From an uncultured Clostridia bacterium (GTDB lineage: Bacteria > Bacillota > Clostridia > UBA1381), in assembly GCA_910585795.1 (NCBI GenBank), contig CAJUFV010000211.1:1-15761 (forward strand): DNA of 15,761 bases, written 5' to 3'. The notes under the pieces were generated by a model. That model was not told where the DNA came from. It made no database searches and saw only the letters and a list, made by a program, of their open reading frames with translations. The first letter of the stretch is position 1. Every line of letters begins with the position of its first letter. Both the position numbers and the translations under genes were made by a program. Positions 1-6,865 of this stretch are shown here, in pieces.

Positions 1-15
1 AGAAAAATATAGTAT

Positions 16-34
16 AATCATATATTATATGATT
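16..34. repeat. AT-rich perfect palindrome upstream of the EFR1 gene
   Basis: Nine-base arms flank a single central T, giving a 19-base dyad (left arm AATCATATA). It is followed by TTTAAAG rather than a clean T run. It could be a weak terminator for a gene left of the window or an operator. In such AT-rich DNA it may also be chance. The rest of 1-102 shows nothing recognisable. Confidence 0.3.
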
Positions 35-102
35 TTAAAGCGAATTTTAGTATAACAATCATAAGAGATAAGCTGTAAAGAGATAGATGAATAAACGGGG
101 AA

Positions 103-131
103 TTGCGTTTGTAAATTTACTATGCTATAAT
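103..131 (+). promoter_or_regulatory. Sigma-A type promoter for the EFR1 gene
   Basis: A -35 box TTGCGT (103-108) is separated by 17 bases from a perfect TATAAT (126-131). A TG at 123-124 makes it an extended -10. Transcription would start near 138, giving a leader of about 40 bases before the start codon at 178. Confidence 0.65.
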
Positions 132-177
132 AACCTCAGGCTGTAGACAAAATCAAAGGTTTTTTCAAGGAGAAAGT

Positions 178-942
178 ATGATAGGCGTATATTTAAGCGG
201 AACAGGAAATACAAAGCATTGTATTGAAAAATTAATACATTTGCTGGACGAAACCGCACAGGCAGTTCCTATTGAAGCTAAAGAAGCTGTGAGCTTATTG
301 TCAAAGCATGATTTTATTGTTTTAGCGTATCCAGTTCAATTTTCAAACGCTCCTGTCATGGTGAGAGATTTTATCAGAAGTCATGCTGATATTTGGAAGG
401 ATAAAAAAGTACTGTGTGTTGCTACAATGGGCTTGTTTAGCGGAGACGGCGCGGGGTGCTCCGCGCGGTTATTAAAAAGGTACGGCGCGAAGGTTGTCGG
501 AGGCTTACATATTCGTATGCCTGATTCGGTTTGTGATGTAAAGCTGCTTCAAAAGCCCGCTGAAAAGAATCGTAAAATTATCATAGAGGCGGACAGAAAA
601 ATTGAAAAGCGTGCGGAGAAAATCAGACATGGCAAATATCCGAAGGATGGTATGCGTCTGTATAATAGAATAGCAGGTTTTATAGGTCAGCGCTTGTGGT
701 ATTACGGAAAAACAAAGGATTATACAGATAAGCTGAAAATCAGCGCCGATTGTACAGGGTGCGGGGTATGCATCCCGATATGTCCTATGGAAAATATTTC
801 TGTAAAAAACGGCGCCGCGTCGGCAGGAAAGCGTTGTACCATGTGCTATCGTTGTGTTTCCTTATGTCCCGCGCAGGCCATTACGTTATTGGGAGAAACG
901 GTTATTGAACAGTACCATTATGACAAATATATGAAAGAATAG
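178..942 (+). CDS. EFR1 family flavodoxin-ferredoxin fusion protein
   Basis: A 254-residue cytoplasmic electron-transfer protein. The N-terminal half is a flavodoxin-like fold with an FMN phosphate-binding loop SGTGNTKH (residues 7-14) and the stretch AYPVQFSNAP (50-59). The C-terminal part carries two 4Fe-4S motifs: C192, C195, C198, C202 and C220, C223, C226, C230, each with the Cys-Pro ending of bacterial 2[4Fe-4S] ferredoxins. The ATG at 178 is preceded by AAGGAGA (167-173). Proteins of this architecture are common in anaerobic Clostridia, and their physiological partners are mostly unknown. Neighbours do not reveal one: murT follows after about 90 bases, and I would not infer a cell-wall role from that. 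All eight cluster cysteines are intact, so it should be a working redox protein; the donor and acceptor cannot be assigned. Confidence 0.88.
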   Translation: MIGVYLSGTGNTKHCIEKLIHLLDETAQAVPIEAKEAVSLLSKHDFIVLAYPVQFSNAPVMVRDFIRSHADIWKDKKVLCVATMGLFSGDGAGCSARLLKRYGAKVVGGLHIRMPDSVCDVKLLQKPAEKNRKIIIEADRKIEKRAEKIRHGKYPKDGMRLYNRIAGFIGQRLWYYGKTKDYTDKLKISADCTGCGVCIPICPMENISVKNGAASAGKRCTMCYRCVSLCPAQAITLLGETVIEQYHYDKYMKE

Positions 943-968
943 ATATTAGCTGTCATTGAACGTCTTAT

Positions 969-1015
969 TTGCCCATAATAAGAGCGTTAAAAGTTTTATT
1001 GATATTTATGGGCAG
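969..1015 (+). promoter_or_regulatory. Hairpin in the leader of murT
   Basis: The arms 969-978 and 1006-1015 (core TGCCCATA with TATGGGCA) can pair over 10 base pairs including one wobble, with a 27-base loop. No T run follows, so it is not an intrinsic terminator. The 3' arm ends beside the probable ribosome site AGAAAGG (1014-1020). It could influence murT translation or transcript stability. The evidence is base pairing only. Confidence 0.35.
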
Positions 1016-1034
1016 AAAGGCTGTTGTAATTATA

Positions 1035-2357
1035 ATGAGAAAGCTGCTTGCGATATGGCTGGGGAAAGCTCTGACTATAGCGGGGAAAATAATAGGAAAA
1101 AAATCCTCTTCATCTCCGGGACATTATGCGCTGAAGGTTTGTCCTGACCTTGTAAAAGCGTTTAATGACTGTGTTTCAAAGGGGATAATTGTAACCTGCG
1201 GTACAAACGGTAAAACAACAACAAATAATCTTATGGCTTCAGCGCTTGAGGCAAAGGGATATAAGGTTATATGCAACAGACTGGGAGCGAATATGCTTAG
1301 CGGCATCGCAACTACACTTTTACAGGAGATGAATATTTTTGGTAAGCTTAGCGCTGATTACGCCTGTCTTGAAATAGATGAAGCATATACTCCTATAGTA
1401 TTTGATTATATAAAGCCGGATGTCATGGTGATAACAAATTTGTTCCGTGACCAACTGGATCGTTACGGGGAGATTGATATAACTTCTGATATAATAAAGC
1501 GCGCGATTATGAAGGCGCCTGATTTGAAGCTGGTTTTAAACGGTGATGACCCGCTTTGTGTACAGTTTGGGCAGAATGATAATAAAGCGTATTATTACGG
1601 AATATCCGAGCAAGTACTTCCTCAGCTTGATGATACAAAGGAGGGGCGTTTTTGTCCTGTATGCGGAGGAGAGCAGCAGTATAAGTACTATCATTACAGT
1701 CAGCTTGGTGATTTTTATTGTTCGCGCTGCGGTTTTAAACGTCCTGAGATTGATTTTGAGGCTATAGGGATTTGTTTGGATTCTCCGATGAAATTTACGG
1801 TAAACGGACAGCGTATGGAAATAAATTATAAGGGCTTTTATAATATATATAATCTCATAGCGGTATACGGAGCAATGGAGGTAATAGGTGAGAGTCCGGA
1901 TGATTTTGCCGAGCTGCTTACAGGATATAAACCGCAGATAGGCAGAATGCAGGAATATAAATTTAATAAGCCGGTAATTTTAAGTCTTTCTAAAAATCCG
2001 GCAGGCTTTAATCAGGCTATAGCTACTGTAAATACGGACAAGCGTAAAAAGGATGTTATAATAGCAATAAATGATAAAGCTAATGATGGACGTGATGTGT
2101 CGTGGCTGTGGGATGTTGATTTTGATAAGATTGCCGATGAGAATATGAATATGCTTATAACGGCAGGAATACGGATTTATGATATAAGTCTGCGGTTTAA
2201 ATATGCTGGTATCAATGTGGACTACATGGCGCATGATATGTCAGCGGCAGTCAGGAAATGTCTTGAAAGTGACAGCGAGGCTGTATATGTGCTTGTAAAT
2301 TATACGGCATTGTATCCAACTGAAGCGGTTCTGAAAAAGCTTGGAGGTGAGGCGTGA
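1035..2357 (+). CDS. murT: Lipid II isoglutaminyl synthase, MurT subunit
   Basis: MurT is the Mur-ligase-like subunit that activates the D-glutamate of lipid II with ATP so that ammonia from GatD converts it to D-isoglutamine, at the inner face of the membrane. The 440-residue protein has the P-loop TCGTNGKTTT (residues 54-63), a four-cysteine zinc ribbon typical of MurT inserted in the central domain (C207, C210, C229, C232), and the C-terminal DUF1727 domain with the conserved NDKANDGRDVSWLWD segment near residues 346-360. The frame stays open upstream to a TTG at 969. I prefer the ATG at 1035 because the resulting start (MRKLLAIWLGKAL) matches the short hydrophobic MurT N-terminus and AGAAAGG lies upstream, though its spacing is long. 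The stop overlaps the gatD start, indicating translational coupling. Confidence 0.93.
   Translation: MRKLLAIWLGKALTIAGKIIGKKSSSSPGHYALKVCPDLVKAFNDCVSKGIIVTCGTNGKTTTNNLMASALEAKGYKVICNRLGANMLSGIATTLLQEMNIFGKLSADYACLEIDEAYTPIVFDYIKPDVMVITNLFRDQLDRYGEIDITSDIIKRAIMKAPDLKLVLNGDDPLCVQFGQNDNKAYYYGISEQVLPQLDDTKEGRFCPVCGGEQQYKYYHYSQLGDFYCSRCGFKRPEIDFEAIGICLDSPMKFTVNGQRMEINYKGFYNIYNLIAVYGAMEVIGESPDDFAELLTGYKPQIGRMQEYKFNKPVILSLSKNPAGFNQAIATVNTDKRKKDVIIAINDKANDGRDVSWLWDVDFDKIADENMNMLITAGIRIYDISLRFKYAGINVDYMAHDMSAAVRKCLESDSEAVYVLVNYTALYPTEAVLKKLGGEA
2343..2350 (+). promoter_or_regulatory. Ribosome binding site deciding the gatD start
   Basis: GGAGGTGA lies inside the 3' end of murT. The ATG at 2357 is six bases away, while the in-frame GTG at 2354 is only three. 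Spacing therefore favours the ATG, whose A is also the last base of the murT TGA. Confidence 0.6.
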
Positions 2358-3079
2358 TGACAGTTAAAATACTTCATCTTTATCCGGACTTGCTTAATCT
2401 GTACGGAGATAAAGGCAATATAGAATGTATGCGCAGGCGTCTTGAGTGGCGGGGTATCGACGCTGAGGTTGTTACGTATACCTGTGATGACAGTGGTTTT
2501 GATTTGTCTGATGTTGATATTGTGTTTATAGGCGGAGGGTCGGACAGAGAACAGAAAATTGTGTGTCACAGGCTTCTGGAGCATAAAAATGAGCTTAAGG
2601 ATTATGTGGAAAATAATGGCGTGCTGGTCGCGGTGTGCGGAGGGTATCAGCTTTTAGGCAAGTATTATAAGCTAGAAGAAGAAACGATTGAGGGGCTTGA
2701 TATTCTTGATATTTATACTGAGCAGGGAAAAAAACGTCTTATAGGTAATATTGTGCTTGAAGCGGATTTTACGGACGAAAAAATAGTGGGATTTGAAAAT
2801 CATGGCGGCCGAACGTATATAGGCAATCATACGCCATTGGGAAGGGTGCTTTATGGGTTTGGCAATGATGAAAAAGCCGGTGTTGAGGGAGTGATATATA
2901 AAAATGTCGTAGCGACTTATTTGCATGGACCACTTCTTCCTAAAAATCCGGCTTTATGCGACTATATTCTGACAAATGCTGTTAGAGGTAAAAACCCAGA
3001 GATAAAAGAGCTTTCTCCGCTCAACGATACATTGGAAAAGACTGCTAATGAATATATTGTAAACCGATTTAAAAAGTAA
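2357..3079 (+). CDS. gatD: Lipid II isoglutaminyl synthase, glutamine amidotransferase subunit GatD
   Basis: GatD is the class I (CobB/CobQ-like) glutaminase that supplies ammonia to MurT for amidation of lipid II D-glutamate. The 240-residue product has the nucleophile elbow VAVCGGYQLLG with Cys94, and a catalytic histidine in YLHGPLLPKNP (His190). The oxyanion region IGGGSD lies around residues 58-63. The N-terminus KILHLYPDLLNLYGDKGN is highly typical of the family. The start overlaps the murT stop by one base (TGATG), so the two subunits are probably made in equal amounts from one mRNA. A GTG one codon earlier (2354) is a possible alternative start. The gene is followed by a hairpin at 3151-3174, so the unit probably ends here. 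Confidence 0.94.
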   Translation: MTVKILHLYPDLLNLYGDKGNIECMRRRLEWRGIDAEVVTYTCDDSGFDLSDVDIVFIGGGSDREQKIVCHRLLEHKNELKDYVENNGVLVAVCGGYQLLGKYYKLEEETIEGLDILDIYTEQGKKRLIGNIVLEADFTDEKIVGFENHGGRTYIGNHTPLGRVLYGFGNDEKAGVEGVIYKNVVATYLHGPLLPKNPALCDYILTNAVRGKNPEIKELSPLNDTLEKTANEYIVNRFKK

Positions 3080-3107
3080 ACTTTTTTTTAACAATGATGT
3101 GTATATG

Positions 3108-3136
3108 TTGACTTTTATGCGATATATAATTAAAAT
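3108..3136 (+). promoter_or_regulatory. Predicted promoter for the glucosaminidase gene
   Basis: A -35 box TTGACT (3108-3113) lies 17 bases before TAAAAT (3131-3136). Two further TATAAT sequences (3125-3130, 3142-3147) are wrongly spaced from any -35. The predicted transcript would begin near 3143, only about eight bases before the hairpin at 3151. Confidence 0.5.
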
Positions 3137-3150
3137 GATATTATAATTTA

Positions 3151-3178
3151 CAGGGCTGTTTATCAACAGCCCTGTTTT
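3151..3178 (+). terminator. Intrinsic-terminator-like hairpin after gatD
   Basis: Ten perfect base pairs (CAGGGCTGTT, 3151-3160, with AACAGCCCTG, 3165-3174) enclose a four-base TATC loop and are followed by TTTT. This is the probable end of the murT-gatD transcript, but the T run is short. The hairpin also lies between the predicted promoter at 3108-3136 and the next gene's ribosome site, so it may act on that leader as well. Confidence 0.7.
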
Positions 3179-3190
3179 GTGAAAAAAATA

Positions 3191-3195
3191 AGGGG
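3191..3195 (+). promoter_or_regulatory. Ribosome binding site deciding the glucosaminidase start
   Basis: AGGGG lies ten bases before a GTG at 3206. The frame is open back to a GTG at 3179, but that codon sits directly on the T tail of the preceding hairpin and has no ribosome site, so 3206 is preferred. Confidence 0.5.
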
Positions 3196-3205
3196 ACTGA
3201 TTTCG

Positions 3206-5155
3206 GTGGAAGTAAAATTATCGAATAATATAAAACCGAATAAAAATAAATTCATTTCTTTTTTATTGAAAATTGCCTCGTATGTTGAGGTGTTTTTGGT
3301 ATGGATAAAACAGATTTTTTTAAGTCTGTGGAATATATTATGTAAAAATAGCTCTTTCGCGAGATTTGCGTACGTTATTTTTCCATCATGGAGAAAGAGA
3401 ATATGGAAATACATAAGGGAGCATCGCTATAAAATAATAATTCCTTCAGCTGTAGGAATTATTGTTCTGGCAGTGCTTCTTTCAGTTATGCTTAAAAATA
3501 CTGAAAATTCTGATTATTATGCGGATGGAAATGATGAGGTTGAGTTTGGAATGGTGCTTCAGCATTATTCAACCTTTGACCATAGTGAAAAGCTCCACAT
3601 AGGTGTAAAGCTAAGCTGGGATGACGGGGCGGTTAATTTGAATGAGGGAACAGCTCAGGCGCGTATAAAGGCAAAGGTATATCCGGTAAACCTTAAAAAT
3701 AAAGCGGTTACGTGGAGGACGTCTGATAAAAATATTGCTGAAATAGACAGCGCCGGAGGTATTACCGCTAAAAGTCCGGGCAGCGTAAAAATTACCGCGT
3801 CGCTTGCCTCGTACGGGAAATCTTCACAGGCGTCTCTGGCAGTCAGACAGCCGGTAAGCGGGCTGTTTATGCCGACAAGCACAATTACATTATACACAGG
3901 AGGTACAGGCAGACTTCTTGCGACAAGAGTTTTGCCCGCCAACGCGACAAATCAAAATATAATATGGAAATCAAAAAATAATAAAATCGCGTCTGTAGAC
4001 GGAAACGGACGTGTTACGCCTATCAGTGTCGGTATGACTGAAATAACAGCATCTACGGAGGATGGCGGCTTTGAGGCAAAATGCTTTGTAAATGTGGTCA
4101 ATCCGTCAGTAAATGTGGAAACAATATTGCTAAGAAACAGAGATGATATGCGTATAAGAGTAGGAGAAAGTGTAAATGCCATTGTTACAGTTTCGCCGTC
4201 GAATGCGCGTAATAAGACCTTGAAATGGTATACCGATAATGAGGAAATAGCTGTAGTTAGCCAGACCGGACGAATACGGGGAAAAGGTGTGGGAACAGCT
4301 AATATTACGGTGGAAGCTGTAAACGGAAAAAAGCAAATCTTTCCGGTAGAGGTGGCGGATTCTGATGAGCCTGACCCGTTTATTTTAAACGGAACAGCAC
4401 CGGAGTTTCCTGCTGACGGAACTGTTGTGTATACATCTTATGACGTGACATTCCCGCAGGCGGTAAGAATACAGATGTCACAAAGTCCTCAGCCTAAAAT
4501 ATGGCGTTTAGGAGGTGCGGTTAACGCTACGGAGGCAGAAACGGCGGAATACATGAATCCAAATAATTATTATACTGACGCGTATAAGTATCAGTTCCTT
4601 GATTTATCAAAGCCGAATGGAGTATCTGAGGAGGTTCTGAACCGCTATCTTGCGGATAAAGGCGTGCTGCGTGGAATGGGAGCGGTATTTATCGAGGCGG
4701 CAAAGGAATATAACGTAAGCGAGGTTTACCTTATTGCTCATGCTTGTCTTGAATCAGGCAACGGAACTTCGCGTCTTGCGACAGGAGTTGATGTGAACGG
4801 AACAACGGTTTATAATTTGTTTGGTATAAACGCCTATGACTCTAATCCGATAGGAGGCGGTTCCGGAAAGGCTTATTCGGAAGGCTGGACGAGTGTAGAA
4901 AAGGCGATAAGAGGCGGAGCTGAATGGATAAGCAGATATTACATAAACAGTGTTGACGGCAGACAGAATACTCTTTATAAAATGCTATGGAATCCGGAAC
5001 ATCCTGGTGAGCATCAGTATGCGACGGACATTGGCTGGGCAGTAAAGCAGGCTGTAAGCATTGAGAGGATTTTTTCGGCGTTTGATGACGCTTCTCTGTC
5101 ATATGAAATTCCTGTATACAGCGGTCAGCTGCCGCCGGCATTTGAGACGGAATAA
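3206..5155 (+). CDS. Membrane-anchored Big2-domain N-acetylglucosaminidase (autolysin-like)
   Basis: The 649-residue product is predicted to cleave peptidoglycan glycan strands at GlcNAc from outside the membrane. In order: a basic, amphipathic cytoplasmic segment (residues 1-74); one membrane helix (about 75-97); three Ig-like Big2-type domains (about 138-213, 218-299, 304-383), each with a WxxxxxxIAxVdxxGxvt-like core; a linker; and a glucosaminidase domain (about 480-628) of the LytD/GH73 type. The likely catalytic Glu516 lies in IAHACLESGNGTS, followed by the conserved YNLFGINAYDSNP region. There is no signal peptidase site, so the protein should stay tethered. It follows murT-gatD, consistent with cell-wall metabolism. 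No terminator separates it from the next gene, so read-through into 5209 is likely. Substrate specificity is inferred from the family. Confidence 0.85.
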   Translation: MEVKLSNNIKPNKNKFISFLLKIASYVEVFLVWIKQIFLSLWNILCKNSSFARFAYVIFPSWRKRIWKYIREHRYKIIIPSAVGIIVLAVLLSVMLKNTENSDYYADGNDEVEFGMVLQHYSTFDHSEKLHIGVKLSWDDGAVNLNEGTAQARIKAKVYPVNLKNKAVTWRTSDKNIAEIDSAGGITAKSPGSVKITASLASYGKSSQASLAVRQPVSGLFMPTSTITLYTGGTGRLLATRVLPANATNQNIIWKSKNNKIASVDGNGRVTPISVGMTEITASTEDGGFEAKCFVNVVNPSVNVETILLRNRDDMRIRVGESVNAIVTVSPSNARNKTLKWYTDNEEIAVVSQTGRIRGKGVGTANITVEAVNGKKQIFPVEVADSDEPDPFILNGTAPEFPADGTVVYTSYDVTFPQAVRIQMSQSPQPKIWRLGGAVNATEAETAEYMNPNNYYTDAYKYQFLDLSKPNGVSEEVLNRYLADKGVLRGMGAVFIEAAKEYNVSEVYLIAHACLESGNGTSRLATGVDVNGTTVYNLFGINAYDSNPIGGGSGKAYSEGWTSVEKAIRGGAEWISRYYINSVDGRQNTLYKMLWNPEHPGEHQYATDIGWAVKQAVSIERIFSAFDDASLSYEIPVYSGQLPPAFETE

Positions 5156-5208
5156 AGATAAGGACATAAAAAAGAATAAGGGTGTATATAAATAACTGAG
5201 GTGATGGT

Positions 5209-5466
5209 ATGTTCAGAGGATATAATCTTCGTCAGAAGGAAGTGGTAGATATATCCAATGCCGAAAGGCTCGGTTATATACGAGATGTTGAGATAAGCGA
5301 GAGCACAGGCAGTATTGAGGCTGTAATTGTGCAGCGCAGGGGATGTGTGTTCAGACATATTTTTGGAGGAGGCGAAATGATAATTCCATGGACCGCAATT
5401 GAGGCAGTGGGCAAAGACCTTATACTGGTTCGATTTTTTGAGTCGGATATTGAAAAATTAACTTGA
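5209..5466 (+). CDS. YlmC/YmxH family PRC-barrel protein
   Basis: An 85-residue single-domain protein with a PRC-barrel fold: RQKEVVDISNAERLGYIRDV (residues 8-27) followed by strands ending in the conserved IIPWTAIEAVGKDLILVRF region. The family is called sporulation-related because members are induced or conserved in spore formers, but no molecular function is established. The ATG at 5209 is preceded by GAGGTGAT. It lies 53 bases after the glucosaminidase gene without a terminator and directly before nrdR, a neighbourhood commonly seen in Clostridia. Its stop codon is part of the nrdR promoter. Confidence 0.85.
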   Translation: MFRGYNLRQKEVVDISNAERLGYIRDVEISESTGSIEAVIVQRRGCVFRHIFGGGEMIIPWTAIEAVGKDLILVRFFESDIEKLT

Positions 5467-5491
5467 AAAATCTTGCGTTATAATGTATAAT
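5463..5491 (+). promoter_or_regulatory. Promoter for nrdR
   Basis: TTGAAA (5463-5468) lies exactly 17 bases from TATAAT (5486-5491). A second TATAAT is at 5479-5484. The -35 overlaps the stop codon of the preceding gene. Transcription would start near 5498. I do not see paired NrdR boxes here, so autoregulation is not supported. Confidence 0.75.
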
Positions 5492-5526
5492 TAACGTATA
5501 AGATTAAAAAGATAGGAGAAATACAA

Positions 5527-5982
5527 ATGAAATGTCCATATTGCGGTTTTGGAGAGAGTAAGGTAATTGATTCGCGTCCCACAGATGAAAGTAATTCTAT
5601 AAGAAGAAGACGTGAATGTCTGAAATGTCAGAAGCGGTTTACTACATATGAGAAGCTGGAAGCAATTTCTCTTGTTGTTATAAAGAAGGACCAGTCGCGT
5701 CAGCCTTATAACAGAGGAAAAATTTTGAAGGGAATAATTACAGCCTGTGAAAAGCGTCCTATATCTCTCGCGCAGATGGAAAAAGTGGCGGATGACATAG
5801 AAAGCGAGCTTTATCAGTCAATGACACGTGAATTTGACAGCACGCTGATAGGAGAAAAGGTAATGGAAAAGCTAAAAAAGCTTGACGAGGTTGCCTATGT
5901 GCGTTTTGCCTCCGTGTATAGAAGCTTTGATGATATAGACACATTTATGGCTGAATTACAGGGACTTATTAATGACAGATAA
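5527..5982 (+). CDS. nrdR: Transcriptional repressor NrdR
   Basis: NrdR senses ATP and dATP and represses ribonucleotide reductase genes. The 151-residue product matches the usual family length and order: an N-terminal zinc ribbon with C3, C6, C31 and C34 (MKCPYCGF ... RRRECLKCQKRFTTYE), a basic RRRR segment at residues 26-29, then an ATP-cone domain from about residue 49 to 139 starting LVVIKKDQSRQPYNRGKI. AGGAGA precedes the ATG at 5527. No nrd structural genes are visible here, so its targets lie elsewhere. The PHP-domain gene starts within its last codons. Confidence 0.97.
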   Translation: MKCPYCGFGESKVIDSRPTDESNSIRRRRECLKCQKRFTTYEKLEAISLVVIKKDQSRQPYNRGKILKGIITACEKRPISLAQMEKVADDIESELYQSMTREFDSTLIGEKVMEKLKKLDEVAYVRFASVYRSFDDIDTFMAELQGLINDR

Positions 5983-6823
5983 AATTGATTTACATTCGCA
6001 TTCTACCGCGTCAGACGGTACATTAACACCGAGGGAACTGGCAAAAGAGGCGGCGGAAAGGAATATTAGCGCTCTCGCGCTTACAGACCATGATACTGTG
6101 GAAGGAATAAACGAGTTTAAAGAAGCCTGTTATGAATATGGAGTTGAAGCGATATCCGGAGTGGAAATAAGCGCTCAGCATAGTAAAACAATGCATATTG
6201 TTGGATTGCTTATTGATACGGACAGTGATATTTTAAGGGGCAGACTGGATATACTTAAAAGCGCCCGTGAAGTGAGAAATCGTAAAATGCTTGATTTGCT
6301 GAAAAAGCATGATTTTGATATTAGCGAGGAGGATATTCTTACTCAAAAGGACGGCGCGTCGCTCAGTAATACGGGGAGGGCGCATATAGCCAGAACGATG
6401 GTGGAAAAAGGCTATGTGCATTCGGTTAATGAGGCTTTTGAAAAGTATCTGAAAAAAGGAAACAGCTGTTATGTTAAACGTGTAACATATTCGCCGGAGG
6501 AAAGTATACGTATAATAAAGGACGCGGGAGGTATTTCCATTCTGGCGCATCCTATATTTATAACAGAGGATTATGATGCGTTATATTCTCTTGTAAAAGA
6601 GCTTAGAGAATATGGTCTTGACGGAATGGAATGTTATTATAACTGCTATACAAAGGAATTTTCAAAAATGTGTATAGAGATATGTGAAAAAACGGGACTT
6701 TTGCAGTCAGGAGGAAGTGATTTTCACGGCGGCAATAAGCCTGATGTACAACTGGGGAGAGTATCATCGGGATACGTTTCTATGGATATATTAGATAAAA
6801 TTAAAGAACGAAGGGGTCTGTAA
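5972..6823 (+). CDS. PHP-domain phosphoesterase (YciV/RNase AM-like)
   Basis: A 283-residue cytoplasmic metallophosphoesterase of the PHP family. Metal-site motifs are intact: DLHSHSTASDGT (H8, H10, D15), TDHDT (D39, H40, D41), GVEIS (E65), MHIVG (H75), ILAHP and GGSDFHGGNKP near the C-terminus. Closest characterised relatives hydrolyse 3',5'-nucleoside bisphosphates or trim short 5' RNA ends; which activity applies here cannot be told from sequence. The start overlaps the nrdR end by 11 bases, so the two are co-transcribed and probably translationally coupled. The last codons and the stop form one arm of a hairpin before mnmE. Confidence 0.87.
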   Translation: MTDKIDLHSHSTASDGTLTPRELAKEAAERNISALALTDHDTVEGINEFKEACYEYGVEAISGVEISAQHSKTMHIVGLLIDTDSDILRGRLDILKSAREVRNRKMLDLLKKHDFDISEEDILTQKDGASLSNTGRAHIARTMVEKGYVHSVNEAFEKYLKKGNSCYVKRVTYSPEESIRIIKDAGGISILAHPIFITEDYDALYSLVKELREYGLDGMECYYNCYTKEFSKMCIEICEKTGLLQSGGSDFHGGNKPDVQLGRVSSGYVSMDILDKIKERRGL

Positions 6824-6846
6824 CTATGTCTCAGACTCCTTTGTTC
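6806..6846 (+). other. Intercistronic hairpin covering the PHP-gene stop codon
   Basis: Arms 6806-6820 and 6832-6846 pair over 15 positions with two G-U wobbles and an 11-base loop that contains the TAA stop. The sequence after it is ATATAACGG, with no T run, so it is not a standard terminator. The mnmE ribosome site GGAGGG (6854-6859) starts eight bases later. It may protect or process the mRNA. Confidence 0.55.
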
Positions 6847-6865
6847 ATATAACGGAGGGATACAA

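Noticed and set aside
3179..3205. GTG at 3179 as the start of the glucosaminidase gene
   Set aside because: It sits on the tail of the terminator-like hairpin with no ribosome site. The GTG at 3206 has AGGGG at suitable spacing.
5467..5526. NrdR boxes in the nrdR leader
   Set aside because: The repeated TATAA elements look box-like, but they are explained by the two overlapping -10 sequences. The two spaced 16-base palindromes expected are not visible.
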